From an uncultured Pseudomonadota bacterium (lineage in GTDB: Bacteria > Myxococcota_A > UBA796 > SXON01), in contig CAIXRH010000335.1 of assembly GCA_903921785.1 (NCBI GenBank), forward strand, positions 1 through 42,392: 42,392 nucleotides of DNA. Reading direction: 5' to 3'. Shown piece after piece: positions 7,787-16,380 of the stretch (within the stretch, counting starts at the first letter, position 1; every line of letters starts with the position of its first letter). Made by a program: the position numbers and the translations under genes. The notes below the pieces were generated by a model. The model saw only the letters and a list, made by a program, of their open reading frames with translations, was not told the DNA's origin and ran no database searches.

Positions 7787-10700
7787 GGGCCGCTTGCGGC
7801 TCGCCGCCGCCGAACAAGGGCCAGTAGCCCCAGCAGTCCGCCCGTGCCCCCCGCGAGGCAGGCGGGTCCCCCGGAGGCCTCGGTCTCCGGCGAGCAAGGC
7901 TTCTCGGCGGTAGAGGTGCCCTCGTCGACGACCCCGTCGCAGTCGTCGTCGACGCCGTTGCAGGTCTCCGCGGCGGCAGGGGAGATGTCCGGGTCCCCGT
8001 CGCGACAGTCTCCGGGCGGGCCGAAGCCCGGGGGTCGGGAGCAGGAGACCTGGGTCAGTCCGTAGCCGTAGCCGTCCCCGTCGGCGTCGAGGTACCAGGC
8101 GATCGGCTCGATGGCGTCGGGATCCTCGCCGTCGAGGAGCCCGTCGCAGTCCTCATCGACGCCTCCGCAGCGCTCCTGGCCGGCAGGGCTCACGGTGGGA
8201 TCGGCGTCGTCACAGTCCGTGGCGGTGAGGCTCCGACCGGCCTCCGGATCGCAGGCGAGCACCGGGGCACCCCCCGGGTAGCCGTCGCCATCCGTGTCGT
8301 CGTACCAGGGGACCTCCGAGTCCGGCGCCAGAGACGGGTCGGCGCTCCCGCTCAGCCCGTTGCAGTTCTCGTCGAGACCCAGGGCATCGCAGACCTCACT
8401 GGCGCCGGGGTTGACCTCCCCGTTCCGGTCGTCGCAATCGCCGTCCTGCGGGGCGAACCCCGCAGCGCCGTCGCACGACCGCGTCGAGGCCGAGCCCGCC
8501 TCGCCCCATCCGTCTTGATCGGCGTCGGGGAACCACTCCAGGAACGACGAAGGGTCCACGCCGGGGTCGGCATCGTCGGCCAGGCCGCTGCAATCCTCGT
8601 CGACCCCTCCGTCGTCGCACACCTCGCGCGCCGCGGGGTTCACCCCGACGGCATCGTCGTCGCAATCGTCGAGCGTGAGCGAACCGCCCGGGGGGGGATC
8701 GCAGCGATGGGTGAGCGTGCCCGCGAAGCCGTCGCCGTCGGCGTCGCGGTAGAAGGGGCTCGCAGTGGTGACGTCGTAGCTCGGGTCGGCGTCGTCGCTC
8801 CGGCCGTCACAGTCCTCGTCCACGTCGGCGTCGTCGCAGAGCTCGGTGCCGTGGCGGTGGATCGCGGGGTTGGTGTCGTCGCAGTCATCGTCGGTGGCGA
8901 CGAGCCCCGCCGGCGCAACGCACGCCCAGGCCACGGGCGTGCCCGCGCCGCCGCCATCCCCGTCGAGATCCGGGTAGAACGGAGTGGTCCCGGTCACGTC
9001 GGGGTCGGCGTCGTCCACCAGCCCGTCGCAGTCCTCGTCCACGCCTGCGCCATCACACACCTCGGCCGCGAGCGGAGAGATCGCGGCGTCGTGCGGGGCG
9101 CAGTCCTCGCACGTCGGGACCCCGTCCCCGTCCGCGTCGTCCGCCGCGGCGAGGCCGTCGCAATCGTGGTCGACGGGGTCGGCGCAGTCGGTCTCCGCCG
9201 CGCCGGGGTGCGCGGCGGCGGAGGTGTCGTCGCAGTCGGTGGCGTCGGCGACGTAGCCCGCGGGCGGAGTGCAGGTGTCCACGGCGCTCGCCGCGTCGCC
9301 GTACCCGTCGCCGTCGAGGTCGGGCCCGTACAGGGTCCCGGACTCGTCCACGTCGCCGTCGCAGTCGTCGTCGGCACCGTTGCAGGTCTCGGTTCCGACC
9401 GGGGAGATCGTCGCATCGGTGTCGTCGCAGTCCTCGCTCGCGACGTAGCCGTCGGCGTCCGCGTCGGGATCCCCGGGCCACCAGTAGACGGCGCCAACCA
9501 GGGCTCCGGAGATGCTGGCGTCGTAGGGGGCGCCCAGGAGGACGTCGGGCAACCCGTCCGCGTCGACGTCGCCGACCGCAAGCGAGTGCAAGGCGCGGAT
9601 GTCCGCTTCGGCCGGGATCGTGAGGAGGACCTCGTCCGCCGCGAGGGTGCCGGTCGATCCGAACCACACCGAGACGACGCCGTGGTCCCCCGTCGTCGGA
9701 CCCAGCACCACCACGTCGTCACGCCCGTCGAGGTCCAGGTCGACGTTGGCGACCAGGGGGGCGCCGAACGAGCCCCGGTCCTCGGCCGCCGAGGACACGA
9801 GCTTCTCTTCGGCGCTCGTGACGATCCCGGCAGAGGAGCCCGGGTACAGGTAGACCGCACCCGCGCTCGACCGGTCCGTCACCGCGTTCGGCGCCCCCAC
9901 GGCCACGTCGCGGTACCCGTCGTCGTCGAGGTCACCCACGCCGACCGCTCGGCCGAGGTCGTCGCCGCTGAGCCCATCCGAGGCTTGAACCCGAACCTCG
10001 GCCGTGGGGTCCGCGCCCGAGGCGTCTCCCGGGTAGAGGTAGACGGCGCCCGGCCTGAGCTCCGGGCCCCCGGCCACCACGTCGTCGAGCCCGTCCCCGT
10101 CCACATCGCCCATCGCGACCGAGGTCCCCAGGTACGAGTCCTCTCCGCCGAGCGGAAGCAGCTCGGTGGCCGCGACCGGCTCGATCCCCGCTGCTCCCCC
10201 GAGGAACAGGTACACCGCCCCCGTGGACGCCAGGTGCGCGTGGGACCACGCTCCGATGGCGAGGTCGCTGTACCCGTCGCCGTTCACATCGCCGGAGGCG
10301 AGCGCGCTCCCGAACTCGGAGCCGCCCACCGCATCCGGTGAGACGAGCTGCTCCTCGCGGCTGGTGTCCACGCCGGTGGGGCTCCCGTAGTCGACGTAGG
10401 CGGCCCCGTCTCCGCCGCTGAGGCTGGTCTCTCGGGACGCTCCGGCCACCAGGTCGTCGTAGCCGTCACCATCCAGGTCGCCGGCTGCGGCGAGGGCGTG
10501 CCCATAGTAGCCAGGGGGGGCGTAGCCCGACGGGACGTAGTTCGTCTCGGCCCCCGCGACGGGCCCGTCGTCGTCGCACGGGAAGAGCCAGATCTGCTCA
10601 GAACCGCCGACAGCCAGCTCCACGCGGCCGTCGCGGTCGAGGTCCACGGTCGCCAGGTCCCGTCCCACCCCGTCTCCGCTATGCGGCACCGACTCCCCCA

Positions 10701-10869
10701 CCACCCGCTCGCCGCCGTCGTGGAGGTACGAGGCGCCGTGGGCAGGCGTCCCGCCCACGCGCTGGGCCGCCGCCGCGTCCAGCACGTCGCGGGTCCGTTC
10801 GCCGGACACGTCCGCTTCGCCCGAGTCCGGGTCCGCTGCGCAGCCGATGAGGAGGAGGGCAAGAAGCAA
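7735..10869 (-). CDS. Large surface lipoprotein: seven FG-GAP loops, eight MopE-type repeats and a MYXO-CTERM-like tail
   Basis: 1044 residues, TTG start. LLALLLIGC is a lipobox with Cys about residue 10. Residues ~65-490 carry seven FG-GAP Ca-binding loops (DLDGDGYDDLVAGA, DVNGDGYSDLAIGA, DVDGDGLDDVVAGG and others), likely an integrin-like propeller. Residues ~490-985 carry eight 50-65-residue units of the MopE/putative metal-binding type (DxDGDGY ... DCDD ... PGAxExCDGVDEDCDGLVDE). Near the end are Cys and a Gly/Leu helix followed by RRRR (ACLAGG ... ALVRRRR), a C-terminal sorting signal of the MYXO-CTERM kind. Oddly, 21 more residues follow the Arg cluster, encoded inside the convergent neighbour. 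A matrixin gene lies 84 bases upstream, read in the same direction. Confidence 0.9.
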   Translation of the reverse strand: MLLALLLIGCAADPDSGEADVSGERTRDVLDAAAAQRVGGTPAHGASYLHDGGERVVGESVPHSGDGVGRDLATVDLDRDGRVELAVGGSEQIWLFPCDDDGPVAGAETNYVPSGYAPPGYYGHALAAAGDLDGDGYDDLVAGASRETSLSGGDGAAYVDYGSPTGVDTSREEQLVSPDAVGGSEFGSALASGDVNGDGYSDLAIGAWSHAHLASTGAVYLFLGGAAGIEPVAATELLPLGGEDSYLGTSVAMGDVDGDGLDDVVAGGPELRPGAVYLYPGDASGADPTAEVRVQASDGLSGDDLGRAVGVGDLDDDGYRDVAVGAPNAVTDRSSAGAVYLYPGSSAGIVTSAEEKLVSSAAEDRGSFGAPLVANVDLDLDGRDDVVVLGPTTGDHGVVSVWFGSTGTLAADEVLLTIPAEADIRALHSLAVGDVDADGLPDVLLGAPYDASISGALVGAVYWWPGDPDADADGYVASEDCDDTDATISPVGTETCNGADDDCDGDVDESGTLYGPDLDGDGYGDAASAVDTCTPPAGYVADATDCDDTSAAAHPGAAETDCADPVDHDCDGLAAADDADGDGVPTCEDCAPHDAAISPLAAEVCDGAGVDEDCDGLVDDADPDVTGTTPFYPDLDGDGGGAGTPVAWACVAPAGLVATDDDCDDTNPAIHRHGTELCDDADVDEDCDGRSDDADPSYDVTTASPFYRDADGDGFAGTLTHRCDPPPGGSLTLDDCDDDAVGVNPAAREVCDDGGVDEDCSGLADDADPGVDPSSFLEWFPDADQDGWGEAGSASTRSCDGAAGFAPQDGDCDDRNGEVNPGASEVCDALGLDENCNGLSGSADPSLAPDSEVPWYDDTDGDGYPGGAPVLACDPEAGRSLTATDCDDADPTVSPAGQERCGGVDEDCDGLLDGEDPDAIEPIAWYLDADGDGYGYGLTQVSCSRPPGFGPPGDCRDGDPDISPAAAETCNGVDDDCDGVVDEGTSTAEKPCSPETEASGGPACLAGGTGGLLGLLALVRRRRAASGPHHFVGSSIGSGKPPTM

Positions 10870-10953
10870 CGGGCCTCCGATGCCCTCAGCGTAGCCGGTC
10901 GCCGTGGGTTCGGCTTGCGACGAGCCGCCCCCGCTACGCCTCGACCCCCCGAC

Positions 10954-11943
10954 TCAGCGCCGGCGGCGGCGAATCACGGCGGCGAGCCCCGTCAGCACGC
11001 TGACGAACGAGGCGGCACCGCCCGCTTCCGTTTTGCACCCGCAGTCGCCGCCGCGGCCCTTCTCGCCGGGGCCGGGCACCGCCCCCCACGCGTCGAGGCT
11101 GCCCCCGGCGCCGTCCCCCGTGTCGGCGTCCGAGACGGCCATGAAGGGCCGCGTCTGGCACCGCGGCTCCCCGCACTCCGGCGGCAGGACGCACAACTCG
11201 ACGTCGTAGCTGCCCGGCGCCGCGTAGGTGTGAGCGGCCTCGCTCCCCGCGGCCACGCCGCCGTCTCCGAAGTCCCAGGTGGGCGAGAGCAGGGCGGTCT
11301 CCGAAGGGTCGGTCACCGTACACTGCACGCTGAGGCCGTCCTCCCCCGCGGCGCCGCAGGTGAAGGCGAACGGGTAGGCCGCTCCGTAGATGGCGGCCAG
11401 CCCTTCGATGTCGTCGGCCCCGAGGGTGCTCGCCCCGGTGTCACAGGCCTCCATCGACCCGTACATCGTGGCGGCGAGGGCGTCGGCGTCTGTGCACGCT
11501 TCGCCTTGCTCGCAGGAGTGCCCCAACCCGAGCACGTGGCCGAGCTCGTGGGTGAGCTGCCCCTGCAGGGAGAGCTGTCCCGAACACCCTCCCGCCTCGA
11601 TGTCCGCGTCGGTGGACCAGACCCCCGCGTCGTTGAAGACGAACTCCGCCGCCGCCGCCTCCGTGAACGTCATTCCGTTGCGCTCGAACGACACGCCGGA
11701 CGAGGAACCGGACACCACGCGCTCCAAGTCCCCGTCGGCCAGCTCGTCGTCGGGGTCGCCGAACAGCACGGCCACGCCCCCCTCCCGAAACCACTCGGCG
11801 GCGGCGGGGTCCTGCACGACGCGGATCCCGAACGTACACGACGCGTTCGACACCCACGCGGTCGCGGCTCCTTCGACGGTCGCTTGGAGCTCCGCCTCGG
11901 TGAACCCCTCCACCGAGCCCGCCCAGTGGACCTCGATCGGCAA
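10954..11943 (-). CDS. Matrixin-type zinc metalloprotease with PKD domain and MYXO-CTERM
   Basis: At least 329 residues. The zinc site is complete: HELGHVLGLGHS with a Met-turn some 20 residues on (ATMYGSM), defining a metzincin/matrixin. The catalytic domain spans ~1-195 here. A PKD-like domain follows (SPTWDFGDGG ... HTYAAPGSYDVELCV), then a Gly/Asp linker and a textbook MYXO-CTERM (CGC, hydrophobic stretch, RRRRR). The start shown is a TTG at 11943, but homology-like sequence continues upstream in frame with a signal peptide (TSLLLPVPLASAY, 11976-12014) and no ATG, GTG or TTG before the in-frame stop at 12127-12129. The true start may be CTG or ACG, or the start may be lost. Likely cell-surface or secreted protease; probably cotranscribed with the MopE-type gene downstream. 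Confidence 0.85.
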   Translation of the reverse strand: MPIEVHWAGSVEGFTEAELQATVEGAATAWVSNASCTFGIRVVQDPAAAEWFREGGVAVLFGDPDDELADGDLERVVSGSSSGVSFERNGMTFTEAAAAEFVFNDAGVWSTDADIEAGGCSGQLSLQGQLTHELGHVLGLGHSCEQGEACTDADALAATMYGSMEACDTGASTLGADDIEGLAAIYGAAYPFAFTCGAAGEDGLSVQCTVTDPSETALLSPTWDFGDGGVAAGSEAAHTYAAPGSYDVELCVLPPECGEPRCQTRPFMAVSDADTGDGAGGSLDAWGAVPGPGEKGRGGDCGCKTEAGGAASFVSVLTGLAAVIRRRRR

Positions 11944-12047
11944 CGCCGCGTCGGGCCAGGCCTCTCCGGAGAGGGTGTAGGCCGAAGCGAGCGGGACCGG
12001 CAGGAGGAGGGACGTCGTGGGAGACCGGGACTCCCGACTCCGTATCT

Positions 12048-12215
12048 TCAGGAAAGGGGGGACGCGAACGCGGTGGGCTCGAGCCCAACGAGTTCTGGCA
12101 GTTCGACCCCGATGGCGCGGTGAGCCGCGTCAGCTGGGATGACCCAGAGTTCGCGGTGCGCTACGGCGACCTCCCGGCGCCCACGTGGCGTTCCCCTGCG
12201 GAGATCCGAAGACCG
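12048..12215 (+). pseudogene. Orphan C-terminal coding fragment ending in LPAPTWRSPAEIRRP
   Basis: The + frame from about 12066 to the TAG at 12213-12215 encodes protein-like sequence: GLEPNEFWQFDPDGAVSRVS, then WDDPEFAVRYGDLPAPTW, then RSPAEIRRP. It is rich in W, F, D and P, and quite unlike the Arg/Ala/Gly shadow translations usual in this DNA. No start codon or upstream domain is visible, and the segment overlaps the presumed 5' end of the matrixin gene on the other strand. It resembles the end of a small cytoplasmic protein of SMI1/immunity-like character, but I cannot name a family. Recorded as a probable gene remnant. Confidence 0.35.
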
Positions 12216-12248
12216 TAGCCGAGCGCGAACTACGTCGGTGCGCGCCGC

Positions 12249-12296
12249 CCGTCCTCCCCATTCTCCCCCCGGCGGCTCCTCGACCGCCGAGGCCGA
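12249..12296 (-). repeat. Dispersed intergenic repeat, copy B
   Basis: Read on the minus strand it gives CTCGGCGGTCGAGGAGCC, then GCCGGGGGGAGAATGGGG, a close match to copy A (737-781) and copy C (23884-23920). It lies in the gap between the orphan fragment and the 3' end of the UbiD gene. Confidence 0.55.
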
Positions 12297-12341
12297 CCGG
12301 TGGGAAGGCCCGTCTCGCGCCGCCAGCCCCTCGCCCTCTCC

Positions 12342-14126
12342 TTATCGATCGAGGTGCCCCGCGTCCGAGTCGCCCATCTCCACCTTGCCGCTCGGGAAGT
12401 ACTCGCCCCAGCGGCGGCTCACAGTGGCGGCGGTGTCGGGGTCGCAGAAGAGCTCGGCCGGGTAGGTCGGCTTCTTGCGCGCGTCGATCAGCAGGGAGCC
12501 TTCCCACACCACATGGTTGCGGTGGAGGCGGCGGCTGCCGTGGAGGTCGGCGGCCGGCTCCATGCGGGTGAACGCCGTCCACAAGAAGCGGCTGTCGGTG
12601 CGGGTGGCCTCGCGGGCGTCGTCGACGAGCACGATCATCGGCCAACCCGGGAAGGCAGCGGCGAGGCGCTCCCCGGCGCCGGGTTCGGCCGTATACGCCG
12701 GACCACTCACCACGAGGCAGCCGCCGCAGTACACCGCCACGTCGCGCACTCCCACCGGGACCTCGCCACGGAACTGACGCGGGAGCTCCCGCACCGGCGC
12801 GCCCACGCCCATCATCACCGCCTTGCTGCCCTCGTTGATCGCCGGGCCCGCGTAGTCCAGCGTGTCCATGGACAGGTTGGAGAACACGTAGAGGTCGGTC
12901 TCGGGGCGGAAGCGCGCGAGCACGTGCTCCAACACGGGCTTGAAGTCCCGCAGGTCCATCGGCTGGTCGAGCAGCAGCAAGAACTTGGTGAGCGAGAGCT
13001 GGCCTTCGCCGAGGATGCGGAAGGCGCTCGCCATCGCCTCCCGGCGGTACCGTTCGTGCACGACCGCGGCGGAGAGGGCGTGGTAACCGGTCTCCCCGTA
13101 GCTCCAGAGGTCGCGCACCGCGGGCATCACCAGCGGGAACATCGGCGAGAGCAGCTCCTGGAGCCAGTCGCCGAGGAAGAAGTCTTCCTGACGGGGCTTG
13201 CCGACGACCGTCGCGGGCCAGATCGCGTCCTTCCGGTGGCAGACCTTCGCCACGTTGAAGACGGGGAAGTCGTGCTCGAGCGAGTAGTAGCCGTAGTGGT
13301 CGCCGAAGGGCCCTTCGGGCTCGCGCACGTGGGGCGGCACCTCGCCGATGATCGCGAACTCGCAGTCGGCCACCAGCGGCAGCGGACCCGCCGGGTTGTC
13401 GCAACGACGGAGGCGCTCCCCCGCGAGCAGCGAGGCGAGGAGCAGCTCGGGCACGTTCTCGGGCAGGGGCGCGATGGCGCTGGCGATGAGCCCCGGCGGG
13501 CCGCCGACGAACAGGTTCACCGGGAGCGCCTGGTTCTTCTTCTCGGCGACGTGGTGGTGGAAGCCGCCGCCCTTGCCGATCTGCCAGTGCATGCCGGTCT
13601 TCGCGTCGCCCTTGCGCTGGATCCGGTACATCCCGAGGTTGTGGGCCCCGGTCTCGGGGTGCTCGGTGTAGACCAGCGGGAGGGTCACGAAGCCCCCGGC
13701 GTCGTCCGGCCAGCCCTGGAGCATGGGGATGCGGGTGAGCTGCGGCGCGCCGACGACGTCGGTGACGGGCCCCGCGGCGGACTGGCTCAGGCCCAGGTCG
13801 AGCGCCTGCCAGGCGAAGTCGCGCAGCCCCCAGAGCTTGCCGAGCGAGGGCGGCATGAGCTCGTGGGGGAGGCCGGCCGCCCGCTTCACGAAGTCGTTGG
13901 CCCGGCGGCCGAACGCGAGGTCCACCCGCTTCTTGTTCCCGAAGAGGTTGGTCACCACCGGGAAGTCGCCGCCGGTCGCCCGCTTGAACAGCAGCGCGGG
14001 GCCGCCGGCGGCGATCACCCGCCGGTGGATCTCAGGGATCTCCAGCTTCGGGTTCGCTTCCACGTCGATCTCCACCAGCTCGCCTTCGCGGCGGAGCACG
14101 TCGAGGAAGGCGCGCAGGTCTCGCAT
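12342..14126 (-). CDS. UbiD family (prenylated-FMN) decarboxylase
   Basis: 594 residues. The ATG at 14126 (MRDLRAFLDVLRREGELVEI) is chosen because upstream translation is Arg-rich shadow. UbiD enzymes reversibly decarboxylate aromatic or unsaturated acids with prenylated FMN made by UbiX. Family features in order: N-terminal IPEIHRRVIAAGGPALLF, PLVYTEHPETGAHNLGMYRIQ with the Asn/Arg of the cofactor region, GKGGGFHHH, and EFAIIGEVPPHVREPEGPFGDHYGYYS holding the catalytic Glu residues and metal site. The C-terminal part (IDARKKPTYPAELFCDP, DxxxV-like ending) is also family-like. It could be the menaquinone/ubiquinone branch enzyme or an aromatic acid decarboxylase; no ubiX or quinone gene lies nearby. 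It follows the sulfatase gene after a 180-base gap with a hairpin. Confidence 0.88.
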   Translation of the reverse strand: MRDLRAFLDVLRREGELVEIDVEANPKLEIPEIHRRVIAAGGPALLFKRATGGDFPVVTNLFGNKKRVDLAFGRRANDFVKRAAGLPHELMPPSLGKLWGLRDFAWQALDLGLSQSAAGPVTDVVGAPQLTRIPMLQGWPDDAGGFVTLPLVYTEHPETGAHNLGMYRIQRKGDAKTGMHWQIGKGGGFHHHVAEKKNQALPVNLFVGGPPGLIASAIAPLPENVPELLLASLLAGERLRRCDNPAGPLPLVADCEFAIIGEVPPHVREPEGPFGDHYGYYSLEHDFPVFNVAKVCHRKDAIWPATVVGKPRQEDFFLGDWLQELLSPMFPLVMPAVRDLWSYGETGYHALSAAVVHERYRREAMASAFRILGEGQLSLTKFLLLLDQPMDLRDFKPVLEHVLARFRPETDLYVFSNLSMDTLDYAGPAINEGSKAVMMGVGAPVRELPRQFRGEVPVGVRDVAVYCGGCLVVSGPAYTAEPGAGERLAAAFPGWPMIVLVDDAREATRTDSRFLWTAFTRMEPAADLHGSRRLHRNHVVWEGSLLIDARKKPTYPAELFCDPDTAATVSRRWGEYFPSGKVEMGDSDAGHLDR

Positions 14127-14175
14127 GTCGGGGCCCCAGAGGCGGGGGCGTCTAATCTGGTGGCGGGAAGGGCGG

Positions 14176-14193
14176 CGGTGGCGCCCGCCACCG
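14176..14193 (-). terminator. Short hairpin between sulfatase and UbiD genes
   Basis: CGGTGGC at 14176-14182 pairs with GCCACCG at 14187-14193 around a 4-base loop. It lies 113 bases after the sulfatase stop and 50 bases before the UbiD start, in the direction of transcription. There is no T-run on the minus strand. It could attenuate read-through or be incidental in GC-rich DNA. Nothing else is recognisable in the 180-base gap. Confidence 0.25.
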
Positions 14194-14306
14194 GAGCGCC
14201 GCCGGTGGCTCGAAGCGCGACCGTGCGCTTGCCGTGGGTCGATCGGAGCGCCGAGGGTGGGGATGCGCACCGCCGACCTCGCCCCCCGCCTCGACGCCGC
14301 CCGGCC

Positions 14307-16256
14307 TCATCCCCCGACGCAGAACCGCTGCACCTTCGACACCAACCCCGCGTCCGCCTGCGCATAGAAGCACGCGCCTGCGTGGAGCTCGGGGGTCACG
14401 AAGGAGGCCGCGGCTTGGCCGTCGGAGAGTTTCCCGGCGTGCCAGGGGTTGTTCTCCAGGTCCGGGTCCAGGCCCACCGTCACGCGCACCTCGCCGCGCA
14501 CGCCGCTGTCCACCCGGAGGTGCGCCCGGCGGCCTTCCAGGGTGACCGTGAGGCGCGGGCGCTCGACCACGACGGGCGCCACCGCCGGCGCCGACACCTG
14601 GAGGAGGTAGCGCCCGGCGAAGCTCTGGGGATCGCCGGTGTACGGCGAGACCGAGCTGTCGGTCGCTCGGACCTCAAGGACGTAGGCGCCCTCCGCGGTC
14701 GGCGTGCCGTCGAGGGAGCCGGCGGGGTCGAGGGTCACGCCGTCGGGCAGCGGCCCGGATTCGAGGCTCCAGGTCAACGGGGCGGTCCCGCCGACGGCGT
14801 GCAGCACAATCGAGCCGGCCACCCCCACGGTGAGGCGGCCGGCGCTGCTCACCACAGCGAGGCCCTTCTGCGTCGCCAACGTGGCCGAGAGCTCGGTCAC
14901 CTCCGCGGCGAATCGGGGGTCGTGCACGACGTTCTCGCCCTCCGTGGGGTCGGCAGCGAGGTCGTACAGCTCGCTGTCCCCGTCCACATACTCCACGTAC
15001 TTCCGGGTATCGGTGACGAAGCCGGAGTAGTCCGGGCTGTCGCCCACATGATAGCCTTCGAGCAACAGATCGCTGCGCCAGGGGAGCGTCTCTCCGGTGA
15101 GCAGCGGGGTGAGGCTCACCCCGTCGGTGAGCGGCGTGAGCCCGGCGATCTCGGCGATCGTGGCCGCCACGTCCGTGGTGACCGAGACCAGCTCCGTGCG
15201 CGTGCCGGGCGTGAGCGCCGGGTTGTAGACGACCAGCGGCACCCGCACCGACTCCTCGTAGGGCACTCCCTTGGAGAAGAGCCGATGTTCGCCGAACAAG
15301 AACCCGTTGTCGGAGGCGAAGAGGATCACGGTGCGGTCGGTGAGCCCTGCGGCCTCCACCGCGTCGAGCACGCGGGCGAGGCCGCGGTCCGCCGCGAGGA
15401 GGCTCTCCAGCGAGCGCTCGTAGACCTCGTCGTGCGCGGCGATGGTCTCTGCGTCCGCGAGCGGGAGCGCCCGCACCCATGCGGGTTTGTCCGACACATC
15501 CGCCTCGTTGAACGCCCCGCCTCGCCAGGTGGCTCCAGCGTAGGTGCCCACGTCTTCCGGCGCCACCACCGCGGGGAAGTGCGGCGCGTACTGGGTCACC
15601 CACAGGAAGAAGGGATGTTCATCCTCTTCTTCGAGGAACGCCACCGACTGATCGGTGATGTAGTCGGTGAGGTACTCGTCCACCGCGTGCCGCTCGCCTA
15701 CGCCACGCTCGTCGGCCGTGCTGCTCCCGACGATGGTCGTGTAGGTCGTCCAGTCCTCATCGGGCATCACGCTGTCGAAGTGCGACCAGCCCCTCGGCAC
15801 CTCGGGGACCATCGCTCCGTAGTCGTTGAGGTACTTCCCCACCATCCCGGTGCGATAGCCGGCGCCGAGGAGCCGGGCGGGCAGGGAGTTCTCGTCTTCG
15901 AAGCGGGTGGCGCCGCCGTCGGGGGCGTCGTTGCCGATCACGCCGCTGTGCTGGGCTAGAAAGCCGCCGGAGAGGAAGCTGGCGCGGGCGGGGCAGCACA
16001 GGGGGGTGTCCACGTACGCGCGCTCGAAGACCACGCCCGGCGCGACGAGGCGCTCCTGCACGGTCGGCATGCCCCCCAGCGCGTCCCAACGCTGGTCATC
16101 GGTCATGTACAAGACGACGTTCATCCCTGAGAGGTCCGGCGGCGCGGCGGACTCACCGCCCGACTCCGCCGCGGCGGGGCTGTCCGAAGCCCCCGGCTCG
16201 CAGCCCGCCGCGATCCCCGCGAACAGGAACGGCCACCCTCGACGGAGCAACGACAT
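14307..16256 (-). CDS. Lipoprotein sulfatase (formylglycine type) with C-terminal Ig-like domain
   Basis: 649 residues from the ATG at 16256. FLFAGIAAGC is a lipobox (Cys19). Sulfatase signatures: the N-terminal metal pair in VVLYMTDDQ (D53, D54), the CXPXR motif CCPAR at 87-91 where Cys87 would be oxidised to formylglycine, GMVGKYLND with the catalytic Lys, and HEXXF-like ASDNGFLFGEHRLFSKG with the second metal ligand pair (DN). After the catalytic domain (to ~470) comes a putative Ig domain of the He_PIG kind (TAPLTWSLESGPLPDGVTLD ... GTPTAEGAYVLEV), then a beta-rich tail. It would hydrolyse sulfate esters of extracellular glycans, and needs a formylglycine-generating enzyme not encoded here. 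Divergent from the deoxynucleoside kinase gene, with a 124-base gap. Confidence 0.9.
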   Translation of the reverse strand: MSLLRRGWPFLFAGIAAGCEPGASDSPAAAESGGESAAPPDLSGMNVVLYMTDDQRWDALGGMPTVQERLVAPGVVFERAYVDTPLCCPARASFLSGGFLAQHSGVIGNDAPDGGATRFEDENSLPARLLGAGYRTGMVGKYLNDYGAMVPEVPRGWSHFDSVMPDEDWTTYTTIVGSSTADERGVGERHAVDEYLTDYITDQSVAFLEEEDEHPFFLWVTQYAPHFPAVVAPEDVGTYAGATWRGGAFNEADVSDKPAWVRALPLADAETIAAHDEVYERSLESLLAADRGLARVLDAVEAAGLTDRTVILFASDNGFLFGEHRLFSKGVPYEESVRVPLVVYNPALTPGTRTELVSVTTDVAATIAEIAGLTPLTDGVSLTPLLTGETLPWRSDLLLEGYHVGDSPDYSGFVTDTRKYVEYVDGDSELYDLAADPTEGENVVHDPRFAAEVTELSATLATQKGLAVVSSAGRLTVGVAGSIVLHAVGGTAPLTWSLESGPLPDGVTLDPAGSLDGTPTAEGAYVLEVRATDSSVSPYTGDPQSFAGRYLLQVSAPAVAPVVVERPRLTVTLEGRRAHLRVDSGVRGEVRVTVGLDPDLENNPWHAGKLSDGQAAASFVTPELHAGACFYAQADAGLVSKVQRFCVGG

Positions 16257-16380
16257 GCGCCGACGTAGCGCGTCGCGCGAGCGCAGGCGGCCCCGTGTCG
16301 CCGCACGCCCGCGCCCGTGGCGCCCCGCCGACGAGGACGACAGGGCCGGGATATCGGACCGGGTCCGCCCGGGAGCCACC
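16257..16380. promoter_or_regulatory. Divergent intergenic region between sulfatase and kinase genes
   Basis: These 124 bases separate two divergent starts and must contain promoters for both unless transcription begins elsewhere. The only AT-rich stretch is GATATC at 16350-16355, about 26 bases before the kinase GTG. A GGGAG at 16369-16373 could be its ribosome site. No clear -35 box is seen. Confidence 0.3.

Noticed and set aside
7900-9480. CRISPR-like or tandem DNA repeats
   Set aside because: The recurring GTCGTCGCAGTC-type pieces are degenerate codons of the MopE-type protein repeats, not identical repeats with unique spacers. No CRISPR array or cas gene is seen.
12300-15959. Very long plus-strand open frame (about 1219 codons)
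   Set aside because: It lies opposite the UbiD and sulfatase genes, has Arg/Gly/His-rich low-complexity translation, and shows no family motifs. Stop codons are rare in such GC-rich DNA.
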